From NCBI GenBank assembly GCA_028583405.1, contig CM053256.1:12587954-12651953 (forward strand): a DNA stretch of 64,000 bases, written 5' to 3'. Below the pieces are notes generated by a model that saw only the letters and a program-made list of their open reading frames with translations, was not told the DNA's origin and ran no database searches. The position numbers and the translations under genes are program-made. Below, in pieces: positions 11,601-24,017 of the stretch (the stretch's first letter is position 1; the number at the start of each line of letters is the position of its first letter). The DNA is from Pogonophryne albipinna. Lineage: Eukaryota > Chordata > Actinopteri > Perciformes > Artedidraconidae.

Positions 11601-13686
11601 TTGATAAGCTCTACACAGGATGAGCCCTGCTACAGCCCTGATCGTACTGAATAGTAATACTGGTATGCTCAACGTGTTGTAATCATTGAGAAGAACCATT
11701 TTTCTGTTAAAAAGCTTGTATTTTTACCCGATGGTGTGGAGGCTGGCTCCCGCTGCGTTGGATTATCATGGAGGGTGCTACAGCAGCGTTGGCAGTCTTG
11801 AACTCTCTCTCTGCTGGCTTTGGGTACCTCATGGTAACTGTGGAAAATAAATGTTCTGTTGTAAAAAAGACATGAGTTGTTGCTTTTAACAATAATAATA
11901 AATATAAATGCAAGATGTATTCACTAAGTAAAAGTATGTCAGTGCTGATATTTTACAACATGTGTTATCACAGATTGCATCTTTTTAACCCCCTTTCCTT
12001 CCTCTTCATCCTCAACCACAATATATTTATAGCGCTCATGCAGTAAAAGCTCTTTTAACTTTGATATAATGTGAGACTAGAAGGAACAGGAAAATAAAGA
12101 GGCAATGAAGAATAGCTATTTACTGAAAAAAGACATAAATGTTATGAACAAATTATTGTGGTACAGACGGAGCCATTCAAAGCACTGAAACTGTTTTTCA
12201 GTGGGTGGAAAATCTTGAATTCTGCAAAGGAGGGGAAAAATGTAGGGGCCTCCCCTTTACTCACTGTTTAGTTACACAATGTGGAACACTGTACAAAATG
12301 CACAGACATGAAAAAGGTAGTAAATCACCAACAAACTAAGTGGTTTTCACACTAGTATCTCTAGTATCACAACAGTGGCAGCAGTACATTCATTGAGAAT
12401 TAGAACAAAGTTTGCGCTGTGATTAATCTAAAAAACTGAACATGATTTGTAAAAAAGAAAAAAAAACTTTGAATTAAGTATTGGCAGTTAAGGGTTAACT
12501 GGTGAAACTGCTCTAGTTGGAAAGTGCAGGAGGCTCGAACACACACAACTGCAGTGAGTCAGGTACAGCAGCTGTCGCAAAGGAACAATTGAGCAAATTA
12601 GGGGATTTCAATGTCTGAGAGGAATAATAGGGAGACAATGACTGAAAAAAACAAAACTGAATTTTCCAAAACTATGCCCAAACTGACTTACCTCCTCTCA
12701 CCGGTGTGACTGGTCCCAGTAAATGCTCTCTGGCTGTTTTTTTTTCTTTTCAAGAGGCCTTGCTTGATAATGCTCCCCACCCCTGAAGGCCGAGCGTAGA
12801 GGTTGTGTGTATAAGAGCTGTGAACAGGGGTTTGAAAATGAGCTCCGAGTAGGGGGAACATGTGGGGGGAGGAGAGGGGGAATGGGTATGCAATTGAGGA
12901 CGGGCACTGGGACTGAAGGGGGTGAGCTGCGATTAAACTTGAATAATTCCCTGCGATCCGCCTCAGGGTGCTCACAGAGCTCCACATGTTTGGAGGGAAT
13001 GTCCATGGAGAGGAGAGTGTGGCGCTGCTACTGGCAGGCCTGGTGACACGCTCTCTGTTAGGGGATGATTCTAACACGGGGGGGCGTTTGAGCTTCTTCT
13101 TTTGGGGTGGCAGACTGTTGGGGTTCTTATCAGGATCACAGGGCGAGAGGTTCTCCATGACAATGCAATCGTTTGCCTCCTCTGGGGAAGAAGTCTCTTG
13201 GAGTTTCTCCTCCTCAACTGGACTTGATGATTGCTTTTGGCCGTTCTTCTCTGCACTTTCATCTTGCTCCTTCTCTTTGAAACATGGGATTTCTCTTCTG
13301 TCAGCCTCCACTTCTCTGTAGTTGAGTTTTCCCAGCTGCTTCAGGCACTGGTCCTCCAGCAGCTGCATCTCCAACAGCTGAGCAGCTCTAAGCAGCAGAT
13401 GCAGGTCCTCCTCAGTCACCTCCAGGGTCTGTGTGTAGGTGAAGTCCAGAACTTGCTGGAAGGTGCGGGGGGAGAAATACTCCAGAGTGCAGTGGGCTGA
13501 GCTGTCTGTGGCTGCCTGGGCTAGCTGCTGCGCTAGTCTTCTGCTAGCACAAGCCAGTACTAGCCGATGAGCCTTAAATATGTGACTATTTACTGAGATG
13601 ATGACATCACAGAGGGATCCTGAGCGACGTAAGGCATCTGCCTCCTGCAGGAAGTGGAAGTATTGGGTGTTGTTGATGCGGATCAT
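8414..13686 (-). CDS. zbtb32: Zbtb32, BTB/C2H2 zinc-finger transcription repressor (4 coding exons)
   Basis: Coding exons in order are 13686-12692, 11837-11728, 9975-9808 and 8643-8414, giving 500 codons plus stop. Splice phases 2/1/1 fit at every junction. Residues about 1-125 form a PLZF-type BTB/POZ domain ([20 protein letters not shown], then [14 protein letters not shown]), used in this family for dimerisation and co-repressor recruitment. Residues about 126-330 are Ser/Pro/Glu-rich and look disordered. Four C2H2 fingers follow at 375-395, 403-423, 431-451 and 459-479, each C-X2-C-X12-H-X3-H. The [17 protein letters not shown] finger and the [13 protein letters not shown] tail are hallmarks shared by ZBTB16/PLZF and ZBTB32. 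PLZF has nine fingers and is much longer, so the finger number, the length and the nearby aplp1 favour ZBTB32 (ROG), a nuclear repressor known in mammals as a regulator of lymphocyte cytokine genes. The chosen ATG has G at -3. Confidence 0.88.
8980..9162 (+). mobile_element. tRNA-derived SINE with target-site duplication
   Basis: Head has pol III A-box-like tggtgcagtggattg and B-box-like ggttcaaacccc. The conserved core tgtccctgggcaagacactt follows, then a tail ctttggataaaagcgtct ending in ATGTAATGTAAT. This is the layout of fish V-type SINEs. A 7-bp direct repeat, AATCTTA, flanks it at 8973-8979 and 9163-9169. It lies in the last zbtb32 intron, opposite to the gene. Confidence 0.85.
9808..9975 (-). 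CDS. zbtb32: zbtb32 coding exon 3 (fingers 1-2)
   Basis: Acceptor TTTTCACAG and donor GTAAGC, phase 1 on both sides. It encodes a first finger, [21 protein letters not shown], which has the four zinc ligands but lacks the usual hydrophobic core Phe and Leu. A HRGEKPY linker follows, then a canonical finger containing [18 protein letters not shown], almost PLZF-like. Confidence 0.9.
11728..11837 (-). CDS. zbtb32: zbtb32 coding exon 2 (linker)
   Basis: A 110-nt exon between acceptor TTTTCCACAG and donor GTAAAA. Phases 2 and 1 join it in frame to its neighbours. It encodes a linker containing [10 protein letters not shown], which has Cys pairs but not the spacing of a C2H2 finger. It is the least conserved exon, and its assignment rests on splice sites and phase rather than similarity. 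Confidence 0.65.
12692..13686 (-). CDS. zbtb32: zbtb32 coding exon 1 (BTB domain and linker)
   Basis: Encodes residues 1-331. A strong acceptor (CTTTTCTCAG) precedes a 13-base 5' UTR piece at 13699-13687 and the ATG at 13686. The exon ends GAGAGGAG before GTAAGT, in phase 2. If this intron is retained the frame stops at once (12690-12688), leaving a BTB-only protein. A run of lysines (about residues 311-319) could act as a nuclear localisation signal. Confidence 0.9.
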
Positions 13687-13699
13687 TTCTGAAGGCTGT

Positions 13700-14267
13700 C
13701 TGAGAAAAGAAAGTCAAAGGAACAAAAGATCAGAAGGATCCCACCAGATTGTGATCATACTGACATTTCTATAAATACTAATTTTTATGTAGAAAAATCT
13801 TCAGATCAACAGCAGGGATTGGTTTGAAAGATAATGTGTTTATCTGCAGTTCTTTCAATGCTTTCCAGACAGCGTTACCTATAGTGAAAGTTGAGGGGGC
13901 AGAATGTACCAGGTTTGATTTCATAATTGTTTTACATTGCAATGAGTTGTTGTGACAGTCAATTTCATTTTCAACATGCCTTGCAAAACAGTTTATACAA
14001 AAGTTATAAATATGTTAATTGTTACTTTAAAATAAAAATGTTTGACTGTGTTTCTATACACCGATTTAATGTATATGTATAGGTGTGTATGTACGTGCAC
14101 ATGTATGTGCGTATGTATATGTATATTGATATGTATGCATATATAGTTGTATGTGTATATGTGGGAATGTCAGTGTACGTACATGGTTGTGTATGTATAT
14201 ATGTATATTTGTATATATATGTATGTATGTATGTATGTCGGTGTGCTTGTAGATGGGTATATGTATG

Positions 14268-14352
<85 letters not shown>

Positions 14353-16625
14353 AAGTAGATGCATGAGTACATGTGTAGATATTTGTCATTTCAAACAACC
14401 GTACTTTTTGGGTCTCTAAAAATATATGATTTGCAAAACTATACTCTTAATATAATGTGACCCCAAATAAATAAAAAACAAAAATTAAATAAAAATGAGT
14501 ACCTTAACAACTAGTAGAATTCTAATAATATTATTTTAGAAGACTGAAATACGCTGAAGAAGCTTTTAATCAAGACAGTGAATGATATTTTGTCTGAATG
14601 TCTGGTTGAAGTTTGAAATTTACTCCCTTTGTCAAAGCTTTGATATTCAGCGCTCACATACACACTCTAAAGCCACAAAGCCCGAACAGTATATGAAACC
14701 ATGACTAATGACTGTACACACGGGTAAACATGAGAGTCAACAACAATAACTGTATTCGGTTGACTGTATTTTAAAAGATGAAGGTATTTTAAAATGATAA
14801 ACATACAATTCAAGTGCACTGCAGGGGTGGAATATGTAAATATGCATTTATGTAAAGGAGATATTTGGAATTTCACATCTAAAACTGAGAGTAAATGAAT
14901 GAAAAACGCTGCAGCCGTGCGTCAAAACTACCGGATGTCTGTGAAGAAGTCGTCTTCACATCATCTCCTTCTGAACTCTATAATAAACCTATATGATAAT
15001 ACAGTGTGTGGTCGGTTTTTGCAGCGGCGTTCACATCTACTGTTAACTATTACAGTGTGGATTTTCAGCAACCCCATTCTGTCCTCTGATGGTGAATGTA
15101 AATAGAAAGTAAATGTAAAACGCGATGATATTTGTCTCATCATTACTGGAAATGTGTGTATGCCTTTGTACCCTCTCCAAAATTCAGTGACTCTGCAATA
15201 ATTAACCAAATAAATTATTTATCTTACTGGAAAATGTTGTTCGAAAAAGCATTTGATTATTATTATTGATTATTTATACAAAACCACACCAAGTGCTGAG
15301 AGTGAAATGACAGTGGAGCGGCGCCAGTATCAGGAGTAGTAAGTAACTTAGATTAAGTGAATTTGATAAGGTTCAGCCGGCAAGCTTTATGTATTTATTT
15401 AGTTTTTATGTATTCTATATACAAATAATTACAGTTACACAATGTGTAATGTGGAGGGCACCGTGTTGACAGCAAGCAGGGATATTATCATGCAATGTAA
15501 ACACGCATCAGCTCAGTGAAGCCTACTGTATCGCCTGCGTATACGAATATAAAACGGTGTAATTAACCACTACCGAAAGGCATGCGCTGCATATATCTCA
15601 TACAACTATAACACACCTTATATTTTAATGCCTAGTTAAAATGTATTCTGTCCAATTAATATTTCTTTACAGTTGTAATTTTCCTGAATTCATATGAATT
15701 TCCTTTCACATAATAAGAATAATAATATTTTAAAAGGTAATGATAATGATACAAATAATAAAACTGTAATATTATTGTTATTATTGAAGAGAATAGCGTA
15801 TAATAATTTAGTGAACAATTAATTATTTAATCGTAACAATTATGCTATTATTTGTACAGTGGTGTTATTGGTCCTAGAAGCAGCACTGTGAGGACAGTTT
15901 TTTTGTATTTAAGATGTTTAAGATGTTCAATGTAACTTCAGTTAACGTTATTTTATGTTAAAGAGCATTTTCAGAAACTTTAAAGGAGTGCAATGTGTTG
16001 TTGTAATATAAACACCTTTTATTCTCTAGGATTTTCTCTTTTCATTTGCAGAGACAGCTCCGAAATGCTTGTCTTTTAGTGGAGTGCCATTCCATTAACT
16101 TTAATTTAAACGTTTTGTTTCAAATATCTACTCACATTTATGTCATACACCTGAAATGTACTATTTATAGAAATTAAGTGGTGTCTTTCATGTTATTTCT
16201 TGATTTTGTAATACACCGGCTTGTGCAATAACAAAATTCCCCTTGATGCTTTTCAAATCTTTATTGCACTATGCAGAGTTGTGACATAGTTAATAGGTCT
16301 TTAAGCTCCCTGCTGTCACACTATCTCAATGCTTACAAGGTGGAAAACCTTGCATGCATATGTCTGATCTACACATCCTTTGACAGGACATGAACGTACA
16401 GCTAGCCTCTCCACAGCTCAAATGTAAAGGACCCAAAGTCACAAGGGAGATGCCTGAACTTAAAGCCTCAGCAGAAGTTCACAAGTGACACACAAGTTGT
16501 ATTTACAGTACATCTTGAAATACAGCTAAATAGAGCAAAGATGAGAAGTGTTAAAGTGTTTCTTGTTGTGGTTTCAAGCATCAAATACTTAAAAAGCAGC
16601 AAGCAGTGTGAGTGAGACACTTACC
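13700..16625 (-). other. zbtb32 5' intron with TA/TG-rich tract
   Basis: Intron between a probable non-coding first exon and the BTB exon. Apart from the purine/pyrimidine-alternating tract at 14070-14350 it is AT-rich sequence with no exon, RNA gene or clear repeat that I recognise. Confidence 0.45.
14070..14350. repeat. Alternating TG/TA microsatellite
   Basis: Degenerate TATG/TGTA repeats run from about 14070, then (TA)n at 14268-14285 and about 32 uninterrupted TG dinucleotides at 14286-14350. Open frames on both strands across it (poly-CV or poly-HT) are artefacts. Confidence 0.95.
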
Positions 16626-16680
16626 CGGTTCTTATTGAATATTCTCCCTGGAGAATAAGGAGCTACCTCGCATCATGACT
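16626..16680 (-). other. Possible zbtb32 non-coding first exon
   Basis: On the minus strand a segment ending AAGAACCGG is followed by GTAAGTGTC, a good splice donor (exon end near 16625). It lies 2.9 kb upstream of the BTB exon acceptor in the right orientation. The transcription start is not visible. This is an inference from one splice signal. Confidence 0.3.
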
Positions 16681-19600
16681 GTGAAGTGACATTTCTGTCT
16701 GGGTACAGGTTTTGGTGAGGGACAGGTTGGTTTCCTCCTTTGACGTTACAGTCCCTCCTCTTCAGATGATCCCTCTCCCTTATTGGTGCATTGATCATGG
16801 TGCTAAAAGGGTTTTTTTGCTGATAAAAGGTGGTGACTGTCTTTGAAGTAAAGCAGTTATTTGAATTATTTCCTATTGCTATTTTGCTTAAAGTATAGAT
16901 GCAGATTTACTATTCATTATGTATTTGGTGTACAGGGTAAACCACAAATCAAACAAAAGTGAAAATATAAAGGTTACACATTTTAAAGAACTGAGAACGG
17001 TTTTCTTTTAACCAAAACGTTTTATGATAAAGAAACAAGGAAGGCAGTTAGAGTGATATTTGCATGCCCTTGATGCTGTTTACCTTCATATGCTGTACAG
17101 TACATGGTTTCCTCCCCTTCAGCATCACTTTCTGGTCAATACATTAATAGGATGTTCTGTGCTGAGACAAACACCACTTCAAAGTCCTTGATCTGTGACA
17201 GGAAACATACAAACAACAGATAAAAGCCCGCTATTACTGGTATGCAGGGCTAGGCCTGAAACCAGCACTCTTGAAATATAAATATATTCTCTGTGTTTCG
17301 ATGTAGTGATCCTCTCAGATGTTTGTGTTAAAAAATGTACATAAATAGGTCAGCTGTCGAGCTGGTCAGTTAAGCAGACCTTGATAGTTTAGTACATTAT
17401 GACTTATTTTGTGTGCCTTTTAAAGCCTCATTTGACCATGATTAATAATCAGGCAGTCAAGATTACATATTTCTAAAATAATATAGTCATGCATTCACAA
17501 AAATCTATTATATTTGTATACATTGTTTGTTTGTTGTTCATTATACATTATTTAATCTAGTTTTACTTGTTTCCCTTATAATCAACATTTGAAACGCAAT
17601 CATTTTTGGGCCTTAATTTGTGGCTATTCATAGAATATTTTTGAAAATCTGCAAAATATATTATATAATTCAGCTGACAGTCATATTTTACATGTAGCTG
17701 GTGAACATACTGTATGTAACAATGAATCTAACACCTAAAGAGCCATATAGTTTTGGGTGGAGATCGAAACAGAGCTGAAAAAGAATGAATGTTGGCTGCA
17801 GTGTTGGATATAGTAATTAAAGCACTGCATGTTGTATTGAAGTTCTTCTGTCAAGAGTGGCCAAAAGGTTAACCCAGTATGGAACAGTAAATGAGAAGGC
17901 AGCAGACGATTATGGGACTTTAAGGCACACAAGGCCAAAAGTGGAGGATGGAGGAGAGGAAAGAAAAAAAGGACAGACCTATACAGTATAGCGAGAGAAG
18001 CATTGCGTACAATTGTACATGAAAGATGTTAACAAACTGAAACAAAAAACGATGTAACAAACACAGTTGGCCAAAAGTAATCTATGGTAAGTTGCAATTG
18101 GGGAGCAGATGGACATATTGCTGATGCAAGCCCATGTAATATAACGTGGCAAAAGCCCTTTGAAGTCACATCTGGTATGAATTGAGATGCAGTAAATGGA
18201 AGATAGAGTGGGTTTTTGTGGTCAAATCCTATTGTTCTTGGTCAAAATACTGAAAATGGATGACTTTATATGAATTATGAATAAAGACGGTAACAATAAT
18301 GAATAATTACCTGATTATCATGATTTGTATCGTATGAGGAATTATCTCTTTGATTCCGATGGTTCTGTCTGCTTACATTTCACATTATGAGATCATTCAG
18401 GCATAGATCGGTGTCATCTGCATAACTTTTTAGTGTAGTTTTAGAGAAATAAAAAAAAATCTAAACCCAGTTAGAACAGCTAGATGCTATCAGACATGTA
18501 ACAAGTGTTGCCAAGTGTCTAGTTTACGTATCATTGTGGTTTTAGCTGTTGGAAAATAGGCTGCTGGATTCTTTAACTTTAGTTTCGCAGCCAATGCCGC
18601 TAGCTTTTACCTTGGATTGTTTAATTTTGTTTGTGGGTGTAGAAGAAGAAAAGAAAATCAAGGTCCATACCAGATGAACAGTGTACAGGTGTCATTACAG
18701 ATAATATGTGACATCAAATTACATGTGAATGTGCTTGGCAAGAGACGGCCTTCATTGAGTAACTTCATACAATTCCATATGGTAAAAGCCTACTAAGTAA
18801 TGTCATTTTGTCAAATTAAATTTGGCATGCTGTGAAGACGGGAAGTACTTTTCACAGTGATGGGATTGTCTTCTGTGCTTTACCTTATGAAACTCAACGT
18901 TAAAGAAAATATCTGGCTTCCGGAGAGACTTTGAAGCACACCACAAGTCTTATCTGACTGAGAAATTAATTTGGAACATGTAGCATTTAAACACACAACA
19001 CCTCCTTTTCTTTGTCACCCACATGGTCAAGTGTGTATAGTGTTAAACACAAGGTGGTTTCCATCTAGTAGTTCGGTAGTGTAGTGATCAGAGGTTTGAC
19101 AGGTTGGTTAAGGTCACATCTCTTTACATTGACGTTTTCTTTTTCAGATTTATCATTATGTCATAAATCCATTTTCAGTGCATATGCTTTTTTAATATCT
19201 ACACATCTTCTTTTTTTTTAAAGTAAAATGTTGACCAGTAAGAAATAAAGTATAAACTGATTTTGGTATGAATGCTCTGTACATGTATAGCACGCAAGCT
19301 TTAGTTCCTCTGCTCTGTTATGCACCTGCTAAATGTCACTTACCATCTGTAAAAGTTCAATCCTTGTGTGTATATGTGCACACATTAAGTATGTGCTGAC
19401 ATTTGGATGGACTACTGTGCATTTGTTTGCCTGTGTGAACAGTTATTGCCTAGTATTGCTCTAACCGCTGGACAGTCTGATCTCATCGATTCCTCTCAGA
19501 GAAATTAGCATTATACCAACACTTAAATGTCATCTGTAGCTATATGTGAAGGAGACAGCCAGAGCTGATGCAAAGGGCTTCACCTTCCAGTAATATCAAG

Positions 19601-20984
19601 ACTGTCAGTCCCCCCACACCACACTACTCAGCACCTGCTATCCCCTCACTGTCAGTTTAACAATCACCATCAGACATAGCACCAATGCTGACTCACTGAG
19701 GTGTCTAACTGTGTGGGGTATATGAGGTAAATGCTAGTCTGTGCGCATTCTGCAATAGCGTGTACTTCAGCCCACACACATCTTATATGATGTTAATGTT
19801 ATTTGTCTTTTATTCATTTACTGAGCAACCTTTTGATCTACCTACTAAACGTTTTAATGTCTGCAAACTGAGGGGTTTCATATTTTTTTTTTTTTTTGAA
19901 TGAATCAAAGTGTTCCTGAACTAAACAAAACGCACACTCACACTGTGATGTGATAAAGGTTGTGTTAATATGAGTCGTCTTACATTACCACAGTGGCGGT
20001 ATGTAAGCAATCGACTTCAGAGGAACCACTACCAAGATGACTGATGTGCGCATGATGCCTCAAGGCCAAACTGTCACTGTACAGCCACAGAGCCTTTTCA
20101 CAGTAATCAGGGTAAGCAGGACTACCAGTTAGTGTTGTGGTTTGGAAGAAGTGAAGCTGTGCAGGGTTCGGGGCTGGGGTTGGCGCTTCTTTGTAAATTG
20201 TGGGTGAAGGAAGTGTGTGGCCTTCCCTGCCCACGCTTGTGACTGTAACATGAATTGGTGCTTGGGAACTGTTTCAAAGCAGCTAATTAGTTAGTTTAAC
20301 AGAGGGCTTGATATGTATTGATGCTTCTCACAGCATCAAGTAGAGGAATATGATTAGATTAAAGCAGTCACTTTCTTAAAAATGAAAGGAAATGAACCTC
20401 CAAAGCTACAGTATATAATTTCTCAGTGCACTACATTAAGTTGTAAGGAACACACTCATGTTACTACCAATGTTACAATGATCGAAGATTATCATGGGTG
20501 ATTAAAAGTGTATGTGGTTGCTCAGTCTTCTCCCTACAGTAACATTGTTGATAGAGTGCTATCCACGAAAGTTTAAACAATGGTGCCTATACACAATATG
20601 GGCAATATAATCCAAGTTCATTTTGTAATGCTTTAACATCATTTTTGTCATCACACCTTGTGCACCAGGACACAAATTGCATTTATGTTGTATTAAAGAC
20701 CAAACAAGTATGTTCTTATTGTACTTTAGGTTTCTTTTCCTAAGAATTCAACTGGGGATTTGCACATTTCTTTTCCAGTATGAGTTAGTCATACAGTCTT
20801 CCCCCTGCTAGATTGTGTTTTTTTGTGGTTCATTACATAGGTTACATGATGATCAATCTTCACTCACCTACATGTTGCCTGTGATATGTATAACTGACAT
20901 AAGTTTCCTTATCGCATGACCATGGTGTCAGAGTTTTTAGAGAGAGAAAATGTGAATGTGAAAAGCAATTCAATAAGCACAGAC
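16681..20984. other. Intergenic between aplp1 and zbtb32
   Basis: AT-rich DNA without recognisable exons or RNA genes. It presumably holds the zbtb32 promoter near its low-coordinate end. A 117-bp segment at 19220-19336 is duplicated, split in two, at 21985-22521. Confidence 0.45.
19220..19336. repeat. Duplicated segment, contiguous copy
   Basis: The first 54 bp (19220-19273) match 21985-22038 with one mismatch. The next 63 bp (19274-19336) match 22459-22521 with two. Here the two parts abut; in the other copy 420 bp separate them. Confidence 0.85.
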
Positions 20985-21984
20985 ACATTTATGGGTCATT
21001 CATTTTTATTACACTATTCATTTTTCTCGACCAGTTTTAATTTCTCAGATTGCTTGCAAATACAGTTACACAACAGAGAACATTTTGCCAAATAGAAATA
21101 TCTGTCTGCTGATTTGTGGAGCATGTCTTTGGTTAAAGATCTGAATGAAAATGAAGAACAGCTCTCTCTATGGTGCTATCAACATCCCAAGAATCAATGT
21201 GTTATAATTTAAATCAGAGAGACAGGATCAATGTCTAACATTTAGCAATCTTTACACAAATTGAGTCATTTGGTTCTACTTGTGCTTAGCGCCTCTCCTT
21301 GTCAATTAGGCAGAGGTCATATGTCTATTTATATTTCACATTTCTGAACGTTATAAACTTGTCAATGTTTTCTTAAACAAGCTTTTAAATTTACATTACA
21401 GGTGAAAAGCATGACCCATGATCCAACTGATTATTACATAGAAATAAAAAATACATAATAATTACATCCAAAACACAGCATTGTAAAAGGCAATAATGCA
21501 GCAATTAAAATCTCAATAACATTGTTTATATTTCGTCGGGAAGTAAGGGGACAGACAAACAAAGAAGTCTAGAGTTTGACAGAGGATGTACGTACAAATG
21601 TGTTTTGATTAACTACAGTATACACCATTCTAAGTCTGCTAAATGCTGGTAGGAAACCTTCAGTGGTTTGGGAAACACAGGCAAGCTTATTCTCATCTAT
21701 GGTTTCAGTAGTATCATTACAAGATCAAATGACTTAAAACTGTGAACATACAACGTTTTCATTCACTAACGTAGCTGTACAAATTATACAAGGGCTATGA
21801 CTTGTCTTCACCTGTCATATCTCAACCGCAACCTGCAATTAACCTGACCAAGAGATTAATGCTAAGCAAACCATTACTCTGATAGTCAAACTCATTTTGC
21901 TTATTTCAAAAGCAAACTTTACACAAAAAAACAACCTATAAGTAAACTACTTTTCCCCTGAATGGACAAGATTTGCAGGTTTTA

Positions 21985-22521
21985 AAAGTAAAATGTTGAC
22001 CAGTAATAAATAAAGTATAAACTGATTTTGGTATGAATTATCTCTTCTATAGGATTGTTAAAGACTGATGGAAAAAAAGCAATGTTCCTTAACCAAGTCG
22101 GTTTGAATGAAGTGACTAAAGGAAATTCAACCTGACACACTAAGCGGTTAACAATCAGCCAGAAAAAAGGGTCAGTCCCTTTTTTTACTTACCTATACAG
22201 GGTACTATGTTGATCATAAATATGACGAACTACAATGAGTCATTCAGTGAAAAGCTATTTAAGAAGAGAGTAACTTAAATATAGCATCTATAGAGTACTA
22301 ACATTCAATGTTGTTGAATCCAAATAAGTCAAACTGGGAGATTTAAAGACAAACAGCATGTTTTTCTACTACCATGCCTAAATGTGGTGTTTTTTTTAAA
22401 TGTATTACACACAATGACACTTCACATTACAATAGCTGTGGCCTCTTTACACTCCGCTGCTCTGTATATGTATAGCACGCAAGCTTTAGTTCCTCTGCTC
22501 TGTTACGCACCTGCTAAATGT
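21985..22521. repeat. Duplicated segment, split copy
   Basis: Parts at 21985-22038 and 22459-22521 match 19220-19336. The 420 bp in between (22039-22458) are absent from the contiguous copy. There are no GT/AG ends at the junction on either strand and no terminal inverted repeats. Confidence 0.8.
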
Positions 22522-23850
22522 GAAAATGATCAGGCTGCTACAGAAAGTGTTGAAGGGCATCAGGCATCTAGTCTTTCTGTTGGATGTGTTCAACTTCACT
22601 ACTGCTAAAAAGGTCTACTAGGGGAATGATGCATTACTGAAAATATGATGGAAACTCAACGTCTACCTTAAATACATTCAGAAAGAAGTTACTTTGTCGT
22701 TGTCTTGTGCTGGTTTTTACAACAGTCCGTTTTCAATCAGCCATGTTAGGAAAAATGATTCTCCTTCTCGTAACAGCACAATTTTTTTTATGTATTATTC
22801 CATTACATCGATGCAAATTAATCATAGAAATGTTTACATCTAGTAGTATGTATTTCTTACGTTATTTACAGTGTTAATTTTGTACGGTGACATTTCCGAC
22901 TTCTCAAAAGCAATGACAAGAACAACACAAATAAATACAGCAGTATCATACACCAAGTTGTCATGCTTTCATTAAAATAACGGACTTCTGATTATTCTGT
23001 TTTACAGTTCTTTAGGCAGCAGTACAAATAAATCAAAATCATTCACTGACTAAATTATCTAAATGGAATATTTGGTATATTTTGCCAAATAATTTATAAT
23101 ACGTTTGAGGGTAGATCCCCAGAGTTAAAAACAAAAAAACATGACTTTTTTTGAACCACCAGCACATAGTTCTGTATCGACTAGTGTGGTCTTTTTGGCC
23201 TTTTATGTTTTGAAATTAAAGCCTTAATGTCGCACACATTCAAAGTAAGAACCTCCAAGTCCTCATTTAACGTTCATTTTGTTTGTTCATAAGAGGAATC
23301 GTCCAATGTTACAGTAGCTCATGGATAGTTTGACAATTAGCTTAGTAAATGCCCCAATATCACCGAGTGAGTTTCAAATTTTGAATTAAACCATAACTTG
23401 ACTAGGCTGTCACTCACACACAGATACATTATATCTAACTGTGGTACATTTTTAACAAAAGGGACTACTACTGAAAAATAAAAAGGTCTACTATAAAGCA
23501 TTATGCACCGTTCAACTTCAGTTTCTAGTGAGGAGCAGTAGGTCAAGTCATGCCACTGGGATGGTTTTCCTGTCTATGAGGTGAGTGCATTTGAGGATTA
23601 TGAAACGCTAATGTGTCACTGCTAATGGAAATCCTCAGACTCTAATGAGGAAGGGTATCAGATTACAATAGGTGATGTGAGTTTCTATCATATCTCATTA
23701 TTCACATTCTAGTATTGATGATAGCTTGTTGTTGGTCATTTACAAAGGGTTTGGGACATACCCTGTACTTGTTCAGATACTTTGTTAGCAACGCATCAAA
23801 AATCCGTCAAAGGGAGTGTGTGTAGCTGGGACACCACTGTAAGGAAGAGT

Positions 23851-23871
23851 GGGGGGGGGGGGAGGGGGGGG
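23851..23871 (-). promoter_or_regulatory. C-rich tract just after aplp1 stop
   Basis: On the transcript strand, eight Cs, a T and twelve Cs lie about 48 nt after the stop codon. Such tracts can bind poly(C)-binding proteins. Here only the sequence is seen; the role is inferred. Confidence 0.35.
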
Positions 23872-23918
23872 ACAAAACAAGTGGTCAGGCATGACTTGTT
23901 GTTGATAACCCCGGTACC

Positions 23919-24017
23919 TCAGTTCATCTGTTCAAAGAATTTGTAGGTAGGGTTTTCATAGCCATGGTTTTGCATTTTGTTGAGCTGTCGTTCTTCTGGT
24001 GTCAGCATGGGGTCGAC
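23919..24017 (-). CDS. aplp1: aplp1 exon 17 (cytoplasmic tail)
   Basis: Encodes [16 protein letters not shown], then [16 protein letters not shown] and TGA (23921-23919). T691 corresponds to the TPEE threonine phosphorylated in APP, and YENPTY binds PTB-domain adaptors. The acceptor is a CAGCAG tandem, so a one-Gln longer form starting at 24020 is possible. Confidence 0.97.
   Translation of the reverse strand, partial: VDPMLTPEERQLNKMQNHGYENPTYKFFEQMN

Larger units (their letters stand above)
20985..23918 (-). other. aplp1: Probable aplp1 3' UTR
   Basis: From the aplp1 stop codon the first convincing minus-strand AATAAA is at 21010-21005. It is followed on the transcript strand by a TG-rich stretch (TGTGTCTGTGC) around 20975-20985. 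That would give a 3' UTR of about 2.9 kb. It contains a long C-tract at 23871-23851 (transcript sense) and one copy of the split duplication. The extent is inferred from motifs. Confidence 0.4.

Noticed and set aside
12807..13500. Several 60-120-codon frames on the plus strand and in other minus frames
   Set aside because: They are shadows of the zbtb32 BTB exon, produced by its GC and codon bias.
8414..13686. Assignment of the BTB gene as zbtb16/PLZF
   Set aside because: BTB and last fingers are PLZF-like, but only four fingers and 500 residues are encoded and the neighbour is aplp1, which fits ZBTB32.
14022..14419. Cys/Val and Thr/His repeat proteins on both strands
   Set aside because: Translation of the TG/TA microsatellite.
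19055..19125. tRNA-like stretch (ggtagtgtagtgatcagagg)
   Set aside because: No complete cloverleaf with matching acceptor stem and B box could be drawn.
22039..22458. 420-bp gap in the duplicated segment as a spliced-out intron
   Set aside because: No GT-AG or AT-AC ends on either strand at the junctions.
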